Below, piece after piece: positions 29,693 to 38,433 of a stretch of DNA of 64,000 nt. Origin of the DNA: Azospirillum lipoferum (GTDB lineage Bacteria > Pseudomonadota > Alphaproteobacteria > Azospirillales > Azospirillaceae). The notes under the pieces are model-generated. The model worked only from the letters and a program-made list of their open reading frames with translations. It was not told the DNA's origin and did no database searches. A program made the translations under genes and the position numbers. The DNA lies in the NCBI RefSeq assembly GCF_024170005.1, contig NZ_JALJXJ010000004.1, positions 248,001 to 312,000 of the forward strand, in the 5' to 3' direction. The first letter of the stretch is position 1. Every line of letters begins with the position of its first letter.

Positions 29693-32410
29693 GTGGGACG
29701 CTTCCTACGGGGTGCGCTGGTGGTGGTGGTCGTGCTGGCCGCATTGGCCGGCAACGCGGCCCTCAGGATCTATCACGATTACCAGGACACCCAGCAGCAC
29801 CGCTTCGCTCTGGTCCGGGATATGGCCCGGCTGGTCGACGAGCATGTCCGCCGCACGGTGCGCACGGCCGACGTCGCGCTCGACCAGACCGCGGCCATGG
29901 TGGCGGAGGCCGGCGGTCCGCAGAAGGTCCGCGACCTGAAGCATTGGACCCGCCTGCGCGAATATGCCGCCCAGGCCGAAGGCGCCGACGCCATCTGGAT
30001 CTACGACGCCGACGGACGGGCCGTGCTCGAATCGGCCAGCTTCCCCAACCGCATCGCCGGCTTCGCCGACCAGGCCGGTCTCGACGCTTTGCGCGGCGGG
30101 ACTCGCCTGCACATCGGCGCGGCGCAGCCGGTCCGCACCGGGGCCCAGCCGCTGGTCTTCCCGGTCTCCCGCCCGCTGCATGACGACGAGGGGCGCTTCG
30201 TCGGGGTGGCGGCCGTGTCGATCCGGGTGAATCACCTGACCGACTTCTACACCATACCCGGCCTGGAGTTCGATCCGCTGGTCGCCGTCTACCGGCCGAA
30301 CGGCGAGGTGGTCGCCCGCCACCCGGAACCCGAGATTTCGGCCGGCCGCTCGGCCGCCGCCGGCACGCTGTTCCAGTCCAAGCTGCGCGAGGCGCCGGAA
30401 GGGCAGTTCCTGGCGCCGTCGCCGCTGGACGGGGTTCTGCGCATCGCCGCCTACCGGACCGTTCCCGACTATGGGTTGGTGGTGCTGACCGGCATCGGCC
30501 GGGACGAGGCGATGGCCGAATGGCGCACCCGCACCCTGCATACGGTGCTGGAGACCATCGTCGGCCTGCTGGCGGTGCTGGGGATGCTGGCCTGGGGCCT
30601 GCGCTATCTCGACCGCGAGCGCAAGGCGCAGGTGGCGCTCGCCGAGGCGCGGACCGCGGTGGAGCGGACCAGCGCCGAGCGCGACGAGAGTGCCCGGCTC
30701 GCCGCGGCGCTCGATCAGGCCCGCGACATGGCGGAGACCGCGCGCCAGGCTGCCGAGGCTGCCAACCGCGCCAAGAGCGAGTTCCTGGCCGGGCTGAGCC
30801 ACGAGCTGCGCACGCCGCTGAACGCGGTCATCGGCTTCGCCGACCTGATCGCCCGCGAGGCGGAAGGGCCGGTCGGCACCCCGTCCTACCGGCAATATGC
30901 CGCCAATGTCCGCGACAGCGGCCAGCATGTGCTGGAGTTGATCAACGAGATCCTCGACCATGCGCGGGTCGAAGCCGGGGCACTGACCGTCGAGGAGGGG
31001 CGCTGCGATCTGGAAGCCGCCGCGGATTTCGCCGTCCGCATGCTGACCCCGCGGGCGGAGCGTGCCGGCGTGCTGCTGTCGGCGGTGGTGGCGCCGGCGG
31101 TGCGGGGCCTGCGCGGCGACGACCGCCGCATCCGCCAGATCCTGCTGAACCTGATCGCCAACGGGGTGAAATACACGCCGACGGGCGGATCGGTGACCTT
31201 GTCCGCCCTTCTGGAGGGCGGCGTGCCGGTGATCCGCGTCACCGACACCGGGCTGGGCATCCCCGCCGAGGATCTGGACCGCGTGCTGGAGCCCTTCGCC
31301 CGGGTGGAGCGCGCCGACCATCGCGGGGTGGAGGGCGCCGGGCTGGGCCTGCCGCTGACCAAGCGGCTGGTCGAGCTGCATGGCGGCACGCTGGCGCTGC
31401 GCAGCACGCTGGGCGTCGGCACCACGGTGACGGTACGCCTGCCGGCAGGCCGCCTGCTGCCGGCGGCGCCTCCCGCGACGGTGGAGGCATCGCCGATCCA
31501 GCCGGCCCCCGCCGCCATCCCAATTGCCATCCCCGCGCCGCCGCGGGCACAGCCTGCACCACCGGCACCGGCGGCGGCCCCTTCCGGACCGCTGTCGATC
31601 CTGCTGGTCGACGACGACCCGACCGTGCGCGACATGGTGGCCGGGCTGCTGCGCGGCTGGGGTCATCGGGTGATCGCCGCCGCCAATGCCAACGAGGCGC
31701 TGGTGGTGCTGGACGGGACGGAAAAGCTGGATCTGCTGCTCAGCGATGTCGTCATGCCGCCGGGCATGGACGGGACGGAGCTGGCGCGGCATGCCGCCCG
31801 CATACGCCCCGGCCTGCCGGTTCTGCTGGCCTCCGGCTTCGCCGCCCATGCCGTCGGCAGTCCGGCCGGCTTCGGCCCCGACGTGGCGATGATCGCCAAA
31901 CCCTTTTCCATCGACGATTTGCGCCGGCAACTCGCCCGTATCGCCGGCGGGCGGACGGAATCGGCAATCCCGACACAGGCGGTCGCCACACCGGCCCCCA
32001 CCCTCCGCCCCCCCGGACCGCCGCGCCTGCTGATCGCCGAGGATCTGTCGATCAACCGCGAACTGCTGGCGGCACTGTTCAAGGACAGCGGCTACCGCAT
32101 TGATCTGGTGGCCGACGGCGCCGCGGCGGTGGAAGCGGTGACGGCCGGCGACTACGACCTCGTGCTGATGGATGTGCAGATGCCGGGGATGGATGGGCTG
32201 GAGGCAAGCCGCGCCATCCGTGCCATGCCGCCGCCGCGCGGCGACCTGCCCATCCTGGCGCTGACCGCCGGCTCGTCCGAGGAGGAACGGCGGAACTGCC
32301 GCGATGCCGGGATGAACGGGCACATCGGCAAACCCTATGATCGCGAGATCATGCTGCGTCAGGTCGCCCACACGCTGGCCGCCGGGCGCAGCCGTACCGG
32401 CACGGCTTAG
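29693..32410 (+). CDS. Hybrid sensor histidine kinase with two receiver domains
   Basis: A 905-residue membrane kinase. A membrane segment (5-24), a periplasmic Cache-type sensor (about 30-285) and a second membrane segment (about 286-306) lead to a coiled coil. A HisKA domain follows with SHELRTPLN (His370), then an HATPase domain with NLIANGVKYT, DTGLGIP and GAGLGLPL. Two receivers follow: one with DDD at 640-642 and acceptor Asp685, the other with acceptor Asp827 (LMDVQMPGMDG). A Pro/Ala-rich linker (about 585-630) precedes the first receiver. There is no Hpt domain and no adjacent response regulator. The GTG start at 29693 is close to its GGGGGA ribosome site. Confidence 0.92.
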   Translation: MGRFLRGALVVVVVLAALAGNAALRIYHDYQDTQQHRFALVRDMARLVDEHVRRTVRTADVALDQTAAMVAEAGGPQKVRDLKHWTRLREYAAQAEGADAIWIYDADGRAVLESASFPNRIAGFADQAGLDALRGGTRLHIGAAQPVRTGAQPLVFPVSRPLHDDEGRFVGVAAVSIRVNHLTDFYTIPGLEFDPLVAVYRPNGEVVARHPEPEISAGRSAAAGTLFQSKLREAPEGQFLAPSPLDGVLRIAAYRTVPDYGLVVLTGIGRDEAMAEWRTRTLHTVLETIVGLLAVLGMLAWGLRYLDRERKAQVALAEARTAVERTSAERDESARLAAALDQARDMAETARQAAEAANRAKSEFLAGLSHELRTPLNAVIGFADLIAREAEGPVGTPSYRQYAANVRDSGQHVLELINEILDHARVEAGALTVEEGRCDLEAAADFAVRMLTPRAERAGVLLSAVVAPAVRGLRGDDRRIRQILLNLIANGVKYTPTGGSVTLSALLEGGVPVIRVTDTGLGIPAEDLDRVLEPFARVERADHRGVEGAGLGLPLTKRLVELHGGTLALRSTLGVGTTVTVRLPAGRLLPAAPPATVEASPIQPAPAAIPIAIPAPPRAQPAPPAPAAAPSGPLSILLVDDDPTVRDMVAGLLRGWGHRVIAAANANEALVVLDGTEKLDLLLSDVVMPPGMDGTELARHAARIRPGLPVLLASGFAAHAVGSPAGFGPDVAMIAKPFSIDDLRRQLARIAGGRTESAIPTQAVATPAPTLRPPGPPRLLIAEDLSINRELLAALFKDSGYRIDLVADGAAAVEAVTAGDYDLVLMDVQMPGMDGLEASRAIRAMPPPRGDLPILALTAGSSEEERRNCRDAGMNGHIGKPYDREIMLRQVAHTLAAGRSRTGTA

Positions 32411-32428
32411 ACTGTCCGGAAAGCCCCG

Positions 32429-32746
32429 TCAGGGCTGCTCGAACACCCGCGGGAAATGGGCGAGACGCCGGCCGAACAGACTCTGCGGCGTGGCCTCCGC
32501 CACCGCCGGAGCCGTCTGATTGGCCGGCAGAGGCGCTGCGGTCATCGGAGCGGCAATCGGAGTTGACGGCAGCGCCCGCGCCGAGGTCGGGCGGGGGCGG
32601 CGTTCGGACTTGTCGGGTGGGGCGTAGAAATGCAGGGTCAGCTGGCCGTCGGCTTCCGCCGCATAGGGCAAGCCGGGGGCCGTCCGGCGCTCGGCGCCGG
32701 GAAGCACATACTGCTCACCTTGGTCGGTGCGTTCGATATGCGGCAT
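32429..32746 (-). CDS. Hypothetical protein, Pro/Ala-rich C-terminus
   Basis: A possible 105-residue protein starting at ATG 32746 after CAGGA. The first 45 residues (MPHIERTDQGEQYVLPGAER..., GQLTLHFYAPP) look like a small folded domain; the rest is Pro/Ala/Thr-rich. I do not recognise a family. It is convergent with the kinase gene, 18 bp apart. Codon use is consistent with a real gene, but no motif proves it. Confidence 0.5.
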   Translation of the reverse strand: MPHIERTDQGEQYVLPGAERRTAPGLPYAAEADGQLTLHFYAPPDKSERRPRPTSARALPSTPIAAPMTAAPLPANQTAPAVAEATPQSLFGRRLAHFPRVFEQP

Positions 32747-32948
32747 GACCGGTATCCTGTCTCCACCGGACCGATCCTGCCGTTCCCGCCCTTGCCGGTC
32801 AAGGCCGCGCTGCATCCCGAAGGGGTTATCTGTTTGTCCCCGCGTTCACAGGGTGTTCTCACCCCGCATCGAGCCCCCTTACGGGTGCAGGACGCTCGCC
32901 ACCAGCAGGTAGGACAGCCCGTGACTGTCCAGAAAACGTCGCCTTAAT

Positions 32949-32964
32949 GTAGTGCATACACTAC
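32949..32964. promoter_or_regulatory. Toxin-antitoxin operator, box 1
   Basis: GTAGTGCATACACTAC: two perfect 6-base arms around a 4-base spacer. The same arms recur exactly 50 bp downstream. Likely a Phd-type antitoxin autoregulatory site. Confidence 0.65.
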
Positions 32965-32996
32965 TTTTCCATTGACGATAGACAGCCGCGACCCCA

Positions 32997-33016
32997 TTGT
33001 AGTGATATCACTACAA
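32997..33016. promoter_or_regulatory. Toxin-antitoxin operator, box 2
   Basis: TTGTAGTGATATCACTACAA is a perfect 20-bp palindrome ending 10 bp before the antitoxin start and touching its AAGGA ribosome site. Together with box 1 it forms the twin-site arrangement typical of autoregulated toxin-antitoxin operons. Confidence 0.75.
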
Positions 33017-33026
33017 GGATGCCGAG

Positions 33027-33272
33027 ATGCCTCGCACCGTATCCGCAGCCGACGCCAACCGCCAATTCTCCGAGATCCTCGGGCAGGCCACCAATGGGCA
33101 CACCGTGATCATCACCAAGCGTGGCCAGCCCGTGGCGCAGTTGGCGCCCTATGACCGGTCTGCCGCCAAAGCCGATGGCGGCTTGGCTTGGAACCGTCTG
33201 TTCCAGACGCTGGAAGACGGCGTGGACCTCGGGGGCGAGCGGTTTGACCGTGACGCCCTTTATGACCGGTGA
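33027..33272 (+). CDS. Antitoxin, Phd/YefM family
   Basis: An 81-residue antitoxin. The N-terminal DNA-binding fold is typical of Phd/YefM (TVSAADANRQFSEILGQATNGHTVIITKRGQPVAQLAPYD), and the C-terminal 35 residues are the flexible toxin-binding part. It is followed at once by a PIN-domain toxin gene. Twin palindromes upstream support autoregulation. Phd antitoxins paired with VapC toxins are common. Confidence 0.88.
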   Translation: MPRTVSAADANRQFSEILGQATNGHTVIITKRGQPVAQLAPYDRSAAKADGGLAWNRLFQTLEDGVDLGGERFDRDALYDR

Positions 33273-33277
33273 CCGCT

Positions 33278-33730
33278 ATGCGCTTCACGCTCGACACGAA
33301 CATCTTGGTCTATGCGGTCGACCGGTCCGCCGGTAAGCGGCACCATCAGGCTGTTGCCCTGATCCACCGTCTCCCCGGCCGGGATTGCGTGCTGACGCTC
33401 CAGTCTCTGGCGGAACTCTTCCGTACCCTCACCAGCGCTAAGCAGGGCATCCCGCCGGCGCGAGCAACAGACATTGTCCAGCAGTGGCGCGACACGTTGC
33501 CGGTGGTGGTGGCGGACGACGCGTGCCTCACGGATGCAATGGACGCGGTCACCCATCATGGGTGGTCGTTTTGGGATGCGATGATCTGGGCGACTGCCAA
33601 GCGTCACGGGTGCCGTCTCCTCCTTTCGGAAGACGGCCAGGCTGGTCGTACCCTGGGTGGAGTCAGCATCGTGAACCCATTTGCCAACGGCCCGCATCTT
33701 CTGCTTGATGAGGCGCTGGGGGTGAACTGA
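33278..33730 (+). CDS. vapC: PIN-domain ribonuclease toxin VapC
   Basis: A 150-residue PIN-domain protein. The acidic metal-binding residues lie in FTLDTNILVYA (Asp), SLAELFRT (Glu), WSFWDAMIWATAKRHGC (Asp) and LLSEDGQ (Asp). VapC toxins cleave tRNA or rRNA and are held inactive by the antitoxin. The ATG at 33278 has GGTGA five bases upstream; a GTG at 33269 overlapping the antitoxin stop is the alternative. It lies at the edge of the cycloserine-like cluster, convergent with araC. Confidence 0.88.
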   Translation: MRFTLDTNILVYAVDRSAGKRHHQAVALIHRLPGRDCVLTLQSLAELFRTLTSAKQGIPPARATDIVQQWRDTLPVVVADDACLTDAMDAVTHHGWSFWDAMIWATAKRHGCRLLLSEDGQAGRTLGGVSIVNPFANGPHLLLDEALGVN

Positions 33731-33766
33731 GTGGCTGTTCGTGGAGTTCATGCGGGGGTTGCCTGG

Positions 33767-33782
33767 GTGACGAGCCCGTCAC
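33767..33782. terminator. Small stem-loop between vapC and the araC-type gene
   Basis: GTGACG-AGCC-CGTCAC, a 6-bp perfect stem between convergent genes, without a T-run. It may help transcript ending. Confidence 0.3.
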
Positions 33783-33812
33783 GAACAAGCTCTGAACTTG
33801 ACGGCGGCTGCC

Positions 33813-34556
33813 TCATGGTGCGTGCGACACGCTCCGGCGGTAATGGCCCGGTGTGACACCAAATGCGCGCCGGAAACAGCGGCCGAGATGGCTTTGATCG
33901 GAAAAGCCCGTCTCGGCTGCCACGGCGGCGACCGGTTGCCCGACCCGCAACAGATGTCGCGCCTCGTTCAACCTTTCAGACAGTCTGAAAATCTGCGGGG
34001 GGATGCCAAATTGTTTTCGGAACCGGCGCGAGAAGCCCTCGCGGCTCATCCCGGCGAGGCGAGCCCCTTCGCTGACCGTTTCCCATGAGCCATTCCTCGC
34101 CTCCGTCCGTTCCCGGGGCATGCCGCCATCGCACCGGTGATCTTCGATGATTGCCGCAAGATCGAGCCAATCGATGCTCCCCTGCCGCAGCAGCAGTGAC
34201 ATTCCGGCAAACAGACCCGCGGCGTCGTAGACCCCCGGCGCCGTGTAGATATTGATGCAGAGGATGTCCATCGACTCGGAGAGGGAGCGGTGGGGCGTGC
34301 CGGCCGGAATTCTCACCCCCTGGCCGGGTGCGACATCGAACAGCGAGTCCTTCATCAGGAACCGCCGGCGTCCCGACAGGACGAATGTCAGTTGGTCCTC
34401 CTCATGGAAATGCACCGGCAGCGAGACATCCTGTCCGCACACGACCCCCAGTTCGACGATGTCGCTGCTGAACGGCCGCCAATACTGCCAGACGCCGTTG
34501 GCGCCCGTACCCATGCCGATGTCCATGCCCTTGGGGAACTGAAATGACGCCACCAT
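33813..34556 (-). CDS. AraC-family transcriptional regulator
   Basis: A 247-residue regulator. The N-terminal cupin domain contains HFHEEDQLTFVLSGRRRFLM near residue 52. Two helix-turn-helix motifs follow at the C-terminus: GARLAGMSREGFSRRFRKQFG near 165 and VAAVAAETGFSDQSHLGRCF near 215, ending in the AraC signature F-R-x-FGVTPGHYRR. The ATG at 34556 has AGGGTGG upstream. It is the last gene in the minus-strand cycloserine-like block, 162 bp behind dat, and is the obvious candidate regulator of that block. Its effector is unknown. Confidence 0.88.
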   Translation of the reverse strand: MVASFQFPKGMDIGMGTGANGVWQYWRPFSSDIVELGVVCGQDVSLPVHFHEEDQLTFVLSGRRRFLMKDSLFDVAPGQGVRIPAGTPHRSLSESMDILCINIYTAPGVYDAAGLFAGMSLLLRQGSIDWLDLAAIIEDHRCDGGMPRERTEARNGSWETVSEGARLAGMSREGFSRRFRKQFGIPPQIFRLSERLNEARHLLRVGQPVAAVAAETGFSDQSHLGRCFRRAFGVTPGHYRRSVSHAP

Positions 34557-34718
34557 GACAAACCACCCTGCATCCGTAATCCGGCCGGACCGCCCTGTCC
34601 CCCGGGTCCGGCCGGGGCTCTCACGCATCAGCGCTCCGCAGCCTCCTGAGAGTCCCCAAAGTCTGCCATCGCAAAAAGCCCCGCCATGCGTTCGGAGTTT
34701 GCATTTGTCCGCCTCCCA

Positions 34719-35579
34719 TCAAACCCCGGTTGCATAGGCGAATTCAAGATGGATCTCGCGCAGGCGCCTCACCGCGGCGCCGACCTTGCCGTCGCCGATG
34801 GGATGCCCGTCGATCGCCACCACGCCCTGGACCAGCACCGACGCGCTGGTGATGAACACCTCCTTGGCGGCGAGCGCTTCGGCAACGCTGAAAAGGCGCT
34901 CTTCCACCGGGATCTTGCGCTCCTCGCAGAGCTTGATCAACGCCTTGCGCGTGCATCCGTCGAGGATCGCGTTGAAGCGCGGCCGCGTCACCAGAATTCC
35001 GTCGGCTGTGACGATGAAGGCCGACGACGACACGCCTTCGGTAACAAAGCCGTTTTCAACCATCAGCGCCTCCTGGCAGTCGGCGTCCACGGCCAATTGC
35101 CGCGACAGCACCTGAGCCAGAAGGGAAATGTTCTTGATGTCGCGGCGCGCCCAGCGAATATCGGGAACGGTCTTGACCGAAATGCCTTCGAGCGCTTCGG
35201 GCGAATCGATCATCTTCTTCGCTCTGACGAACATGATCAGCGTCGGTCTCGCATCCTTGGGAAAGGCGAAATCACGCTCCGCCGCGCCACGCGTCACCTG
35301 CAGGTAGACGAAGCCCTCTTCCAGCCCGTTCAGCGCGATCAGTTCCTTCAGCAGCGCGATGAGCCTGTCGGGTGTCTCCGGCAGGGTGAGAGAAATTTTT
35401 TCCGCGGAACGCTGAAGCCGCGCAAGATGCGATGAGCTGTCGATGATCCGGCCGTTCAGCACCGCCGCCACTTCATAGGTGCCGTCTCCGAACAGAAATC
35501 CGCGATCGAGGATGGAAATCCTCGCTTCGGCAAGCGGGACAAAAGATCCATTTACATAGGCGATCTGTGTCATTGCCAT
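34719..35579 (-). CDS. dat: D-amino-acid aminotransferase
   Basis: A 286-residue PLP enzyme of fold type IV. The N-terminal YVNGSFVPLAEARISILDRGFLFGDGTYEV is typical of D-amino-acid transaminases. The PLP lysine is in RRDIKNISLLAQV near residue 144, and VTEGVSSSAFIV binds the cofactor phosphate. These enzymes exchange amino groups between D-alanine or D-glutamate and 2-oxo acids. D-cycloserine is a known inhibitor of this enzyme class. It lies 59 bp behind dcsB in the same direction. It could supply or remove D-amino acids, act as a drug-tolerant copy, or consume a D-configured intermediate. The ATG at 35579 follows GGAAAG. Confidence 0.87.
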   Translation of the reverse strand: MAMTQIAYVNGSFVPLAEARISILDRGFLFGDGTYEVAAVLNGRIIDSSSHLARLQRSAEKISLTLPETPDRLIALLKELIALNGLEEGFVYLQVTRGAAERDFAFPKDARPTLIMFVRAKKMIDSPEALEGISVKTVPDIRWARRDIKNISLLAQVLSRQLAVDADCQEALMVENGFVTEGVSSSAFIVTADGILVTRPRFNAILDGCTRKALIKLCEERKIPVEERLFSVAEALAAKEVFITSASVLVQGVVAIDGHPIGDGKVGAAVRRLREIHLEFAYATGV

Positions 35580-35638
35580 AAGTCTTTCCGCTTTCATTGA
35601 ATGACAATCGGGTAATCGGTTTGAGCAATTCGGCCCGA

Positions 35639-36472
35639 TTACTCCATTGCCGTTCGCCTAACCGACGCCGCTTGCAGCAGCGGGGCCGCGATATCCAGAA
35701 TGACCTCGACCGCCGCATCGCCGTCACGCTCGTCCGCGGGGGCGTGGAACTCAGCAAGTTCGACACCGGCAAGCTGCGAGCCCGGAATCGCGGCGAAGAT
35801 GTCGCGCAGCTGCGACGGCAGCAGACCGTCCGGAACCGTGTAGTCCGCAGGGATATATCCCGGTTCCATCACATCCCAGTCGACATGCACCCAGACCGGT
35901 GCACCGCCTATCTGGCGGAGCACATGGTCCGGCGTCGCATCGGCAGGAGCGATGGTCCGCACGCCGGCCCGACGCAGCAACTCGCCCTCGGCCGGATCGA
36001 TGTCCCGCGCCCCGACCAGAATGACCTGTTCGGGCCGCAGGCCAGCCCCATGACCGCTGTCCCAAAGTCCGCAGGCGGCGGCAACGACCATGCCGCCGAG
36101 ATAACCGGTGCCGGTCGTTTCGGGGGTATTGAAGTCGCCATGAGCGTCCACCCAGAGAACCACGGCGTCCGGAAGACGTTGCGCGACGACCGGCAGCGTC
36201 GCAAGGCTCGCCGGGCAGGTGTTCGAGATCAGAACGCTCAGCTTTTCCCCGTCGATGCTCTCGGATATCGCATCCTTCAACGCGGCCAGCGTGGCGTGTG
36301 CCTGCGGAAGGCTGTCGTGCCAATCATCCTGCGCAGGGGGGGTAGGCTTGCCGACGACCCGTGCCTTCACGCCGTAGCGACGTTCCAGGGCCCGGGCGAC
36401 GCGCGCGGCACCTTCGATCGTCTGTGCGCTGCGGTCGGCCACCCGGCCCTGCGAAACGATAAGATCGAACAT
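35639..36472 (-). CDS. dcsB: Arginase-family N-hydroxyarginine hydrolase, DcsB-like
   Basis: A 277-residue ureohydrolase. Two metal motifs are clear: DAHGD at 109-113 and DWD at 198-200. At the place of the arginase GGDHS histidine the sequence reads NTCPAS, with a cysteine at residue 86. A cysteine metal ligand there is, as I recall, a known peculiarity of DcsB from Streptomyces lavendulae. That enzyme cleaves N-hydroxy-L-arginine to hydroxyurea and ornithine for D-cycloserine. Its start is 6 bp from the dcsG stop. Ordinary arginase or agmatinase is less likely given the missing histidine and the surrounding dcs-like genes. Confidence 0.87.
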   Translation of the reverse strand: MFDLIVSQGRVADRSAQTIEGAARVARALERRYGVKARVVGKPTPPAQDDWHDSLPQAHATLAALKDAISESIDGEKLSVLISNTCPASLATLPVVAQRLPDAVVLWVDAHGDFNTPETTGTGYLGGMVVAAACGLWDSGHGAGLRPEQVILVGARDIDPAEGELLRRAGVRTIAPADATPDHVLRQIGGAPVWVHVDWDVMEPGYIPADYTVPDGLLPSQLRDIFAAIPGSQLAGVELAEFHAPADERDGDAAVEVILDIAAPLLQAASVRRTAME

Positions 36473-36478
36473 CGGTTT

Positions 36479-37393
36479 TCAGGCTCCGCTCTCTTGAGAC
36501 TGCAGAAGTTGGCCCAACACCCGGGCGAAGCGCATGGCGCCGCCGTCGCAGAATGGAAAGGAGAGCGACGGTTCGCAAATATCCAGTTCCAGCAACATCG
36601 GTCTGCCATCGTTGCCACGGATGAGGTCGACGCGCCCGTAGAGCAGCGGCCTGCCAAGCCCGAGATGGTCGGCGGTGGCATCGAGGATCGCCAGCGCCAC
36701 GGCCTGCTCATCCGCATCCGCGACCCGGGCCGCACGGAAATCGGGGGTCGGTCCGTTCACCGTTCCGTCGGACATGAGCAACGCGCTTTTGCGGATCGCG
36801 TGGCTGTAGACACGATCGAAATAGGTGAGATTGGTCTCGCCGACCTGATCGACCGACGAAAGATAAGGCTGGAGGATGACGCTGCGGTTCTGCTCCAGAA
36901 GGCGGCCGATATGCTCAAGGGCCTCGTCCTCCGCCACTCCGGCGAACCGCTTCACGTTCTTCGAATAGGAACCGACGGTCGGCTTGACAACCAGTTCGGC
37001 GGCTTGACCGTTCGTGGACAGGAAATCCCGCAATGCCGCCCGGGCATCCTCCCCCGGTTCGACGAACCGGCTCGGCACCACCGGAACCCCGCGCGCGGCA
37101 AGATCGGCAAGGTAATGCTTGTCCGATGCCCAACGCACCACCGACAGTGGATTGACCAGGTTGGTCGTCGCAGCGACCCGCTCCGCCCAGGCCAGGAATT
37201 CTTCACGGCATTCGATGTAATTCCACGTCGACCGCAGGACGACGTGAGCGTAGCGCGACCAATCGACGCCCGGATCGTCCCAGGCGCAGACGTCGGCCGG
37301 AACACCCAGCGTCTCGCACGCCGCCAGCAGCAACGGCATGTCATCGTCGTTTTTCAGGTCGGTAACGGAAGTAGCCAGGGCGAGACGGTGCAT
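36479..37393 (-). CDS. dcsG: ATP-grasp D-cycloserine synthetase, DcsG-like
   Basis: A 304-residue ATP-grasp ligase. ATP and Mg2+ residues are seen at Lys137 (VVKPTVGSYSKNV), QPY (175-177), GETNLTYFD (185-193), RVD (254-256) and Glu269 with EPSL at 274-277. The small size and the GE.NL.YFD...YSHAI pattern match the group that includes DcsG, which cyclises O-ureido-D-serine to D-cycloserine with ATP, losing CO2 and ammonia. The ATG at 37393 fits homology (MHRLALATS). It is flanked by the dcsC-like racemase and dcsB-like hydrolase genes. Other small ATP-grasp enzymes make peptide bonds, but the context favours the synthetase. Confidence 0.86.
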   Translation of the reverse strand: MHRLALATSVTDLKNDDDMPLLLAACETLGVPADVCAWDDPGVDWSRYAHVVLRSTWNYIECREEFLAWAERVAATTNLVNPLSVVRWASDKHYLADLAARGVPVVPSRFVEPGEDARAALRDFLSTNGQAAELVVKPTVGSYSKNVKRFAGVAEDEALEHIGRLLEQNRSVILQPYLSSVDQVGETNLTYFDRVYSHAIRKSALLMSDGTVNGPTPDFRAARVADADEQAVALAILDATADHLGLGRPLLYGRVDLIRGNDGRPMLLELDICEPSLSFPFCDGGAMRFARVLGQLLQSQESGA

Positions 37394-37479
37394 GGAGCCA
37401 ATCCAGTTTTGGAATACGGACAATCGGGAGTCGGGCTGGCGCCCGGGATATCGTGTCGAACCGGGGTGACCGGATGTTT

Positions 37480-38349
37480 TCAGTCCGGCCGGTTCACCAA
37501 CGCGCTGGTATCCAGCCTTCCTTCGAAAACGAAGGCGGCCGGACCGCTCATCATGATGGGAGCCTGCTCGTCCGGCCATGCGATGTCCAACTCGCCGCCG
37601 GGCAGGGCCACGGACACGCTGCGGTCGACGCGACCACGCCGCATCATCACCGCCGCCGCGGCGCAGGCACCGGTGCCGCAAGCCAGCGTTTCGCCCGCGC
37701 CATACTCGTAAACCCGGAGAGTCAGGCGTTTGCGGTTCACGACTTTGACGAAGCCGACATTGACCGTCGGCGGCAGGACCCGCGAGTTCTGCAAGGCCGG
37801 CCCGATCTCGGCGACCGGCGCGCCGGTCTCGTCATCCACCTCCAGCACCGCATGCGGGTTTCCGGTTGACACCGCGGCGAAGCGGATGCGCCGGCCACCG
37901 GTCAGGTCGACTTCGTAGAGGTCCTGCTCGCTTTCGAAGCCGGCCAGCGGAATTCTGTCCGGAGCGAAGGCGGGGATGCCCATAGCCACCCGGAAGCGCT
38001 GGCCACCGAGCACATCCACGGCATGCGTACCGCTCGGGCTGTCGAGCAGGAAGCGATCTCCCGTCGCAAGTCCCGCGCGCACCACCCAGGCGGCGACACA
38101 GCGCGCACCGTTGCCGCATTGCATGGACGGCGATCCGTCCGGGGTCCAGATGCGGTAGGAGGCGACGGCCTGCGCGCTTCGCGGTGCCGCGATGCCGAGG
38201 ATCATGTCGCAGCCGACGCCCATGTGGCGATCCGACAGATACCGGCACAGGGCTGCCGAAGGCTCCGGCACCTCACGCAGGTCCAGGACGACGACATCAT
38301 TGCCGGCGCCGTGCATCTTGCTGAATGGAAGCGTGGGGGAGGCATGCAA
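37480..38349 (-). CDS. dcsC: DapF-like O-ureidoserine racemase, DcsC-like
   Basis: A protein of about 289 residues in the diaminopimelate epimerase fold. Both catalytic cysteines are present, in QCGNGARC (Cys78) and ACGTGACA (Cys224). Two substrate-site segments differ from usual Dap[11 protein letters not shown] where DapF has NADGSEVEMC, and EYGAGET where DapF has ERGAGET. That fits a different substrate such as O-ureido-serine, which DcsC converts between L and D forms. A TTG at 38349 with AAGGA upstream is my preferred start; a TTG at 38388 is possible. The lysine-pathway dapF is expected elsewhere in the genome. Confidence 0.83.
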   Translation of the reverse strand: MHASPTLPFSKMHGAGNDVVVLDLREVPEPSAALCRYLSDRHMGVGCDMILGIAAPRSAQAVASYRIWTPDGSPSMQCGNGARCVAAWVVRAGLATGDRFLLDSPSGTHAVDVLGGQRFRVAMGIPAFAPDRIPLAGFESEQDLYEVDLTGGRRIRFAAVSTGNPHAVLEVDDETGAPVAEIGPALQNSRVLPPTVNVGFVKVVNRKRLTLRVYEYGAGETLACGTGACAAAAVMMRRGRVDRSVSVALPGGELDIAWPDEQAPIMMSGPAAFVFEGRLDTSALVNRPD

Positions 38350-38433
38350 GGGCGGTCGTCCTTCTTCGGGTTCAAAGTCGTTCAGCAAGGCACGGCATGG
38401 CGATGCGCCGTCATCACGGCGCGGGGATTGCCG

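Noticed and set aside
29705-32371. An 888-codon minus-strand frame opposite the hybrid kinase
   Set aside because: Antisense shadow; H, N, G boxes and two receivers are on the plus strand.
35597-37711. A 704-codon plus-strand frame opposite dcsB and dcsG
   Set aside because: Spans two real minus-strand genes, has no domain pattern and a biased composition typical of third-frame artefacts.
37480-38349. Annotating the DapF-fold protein as the lysine-pathway diaminopimelate epimerase
   Set aside because: Substrate-site residues deviate and the gene is embedded in the dcs-like block; lysA in the window lies in a different operon.
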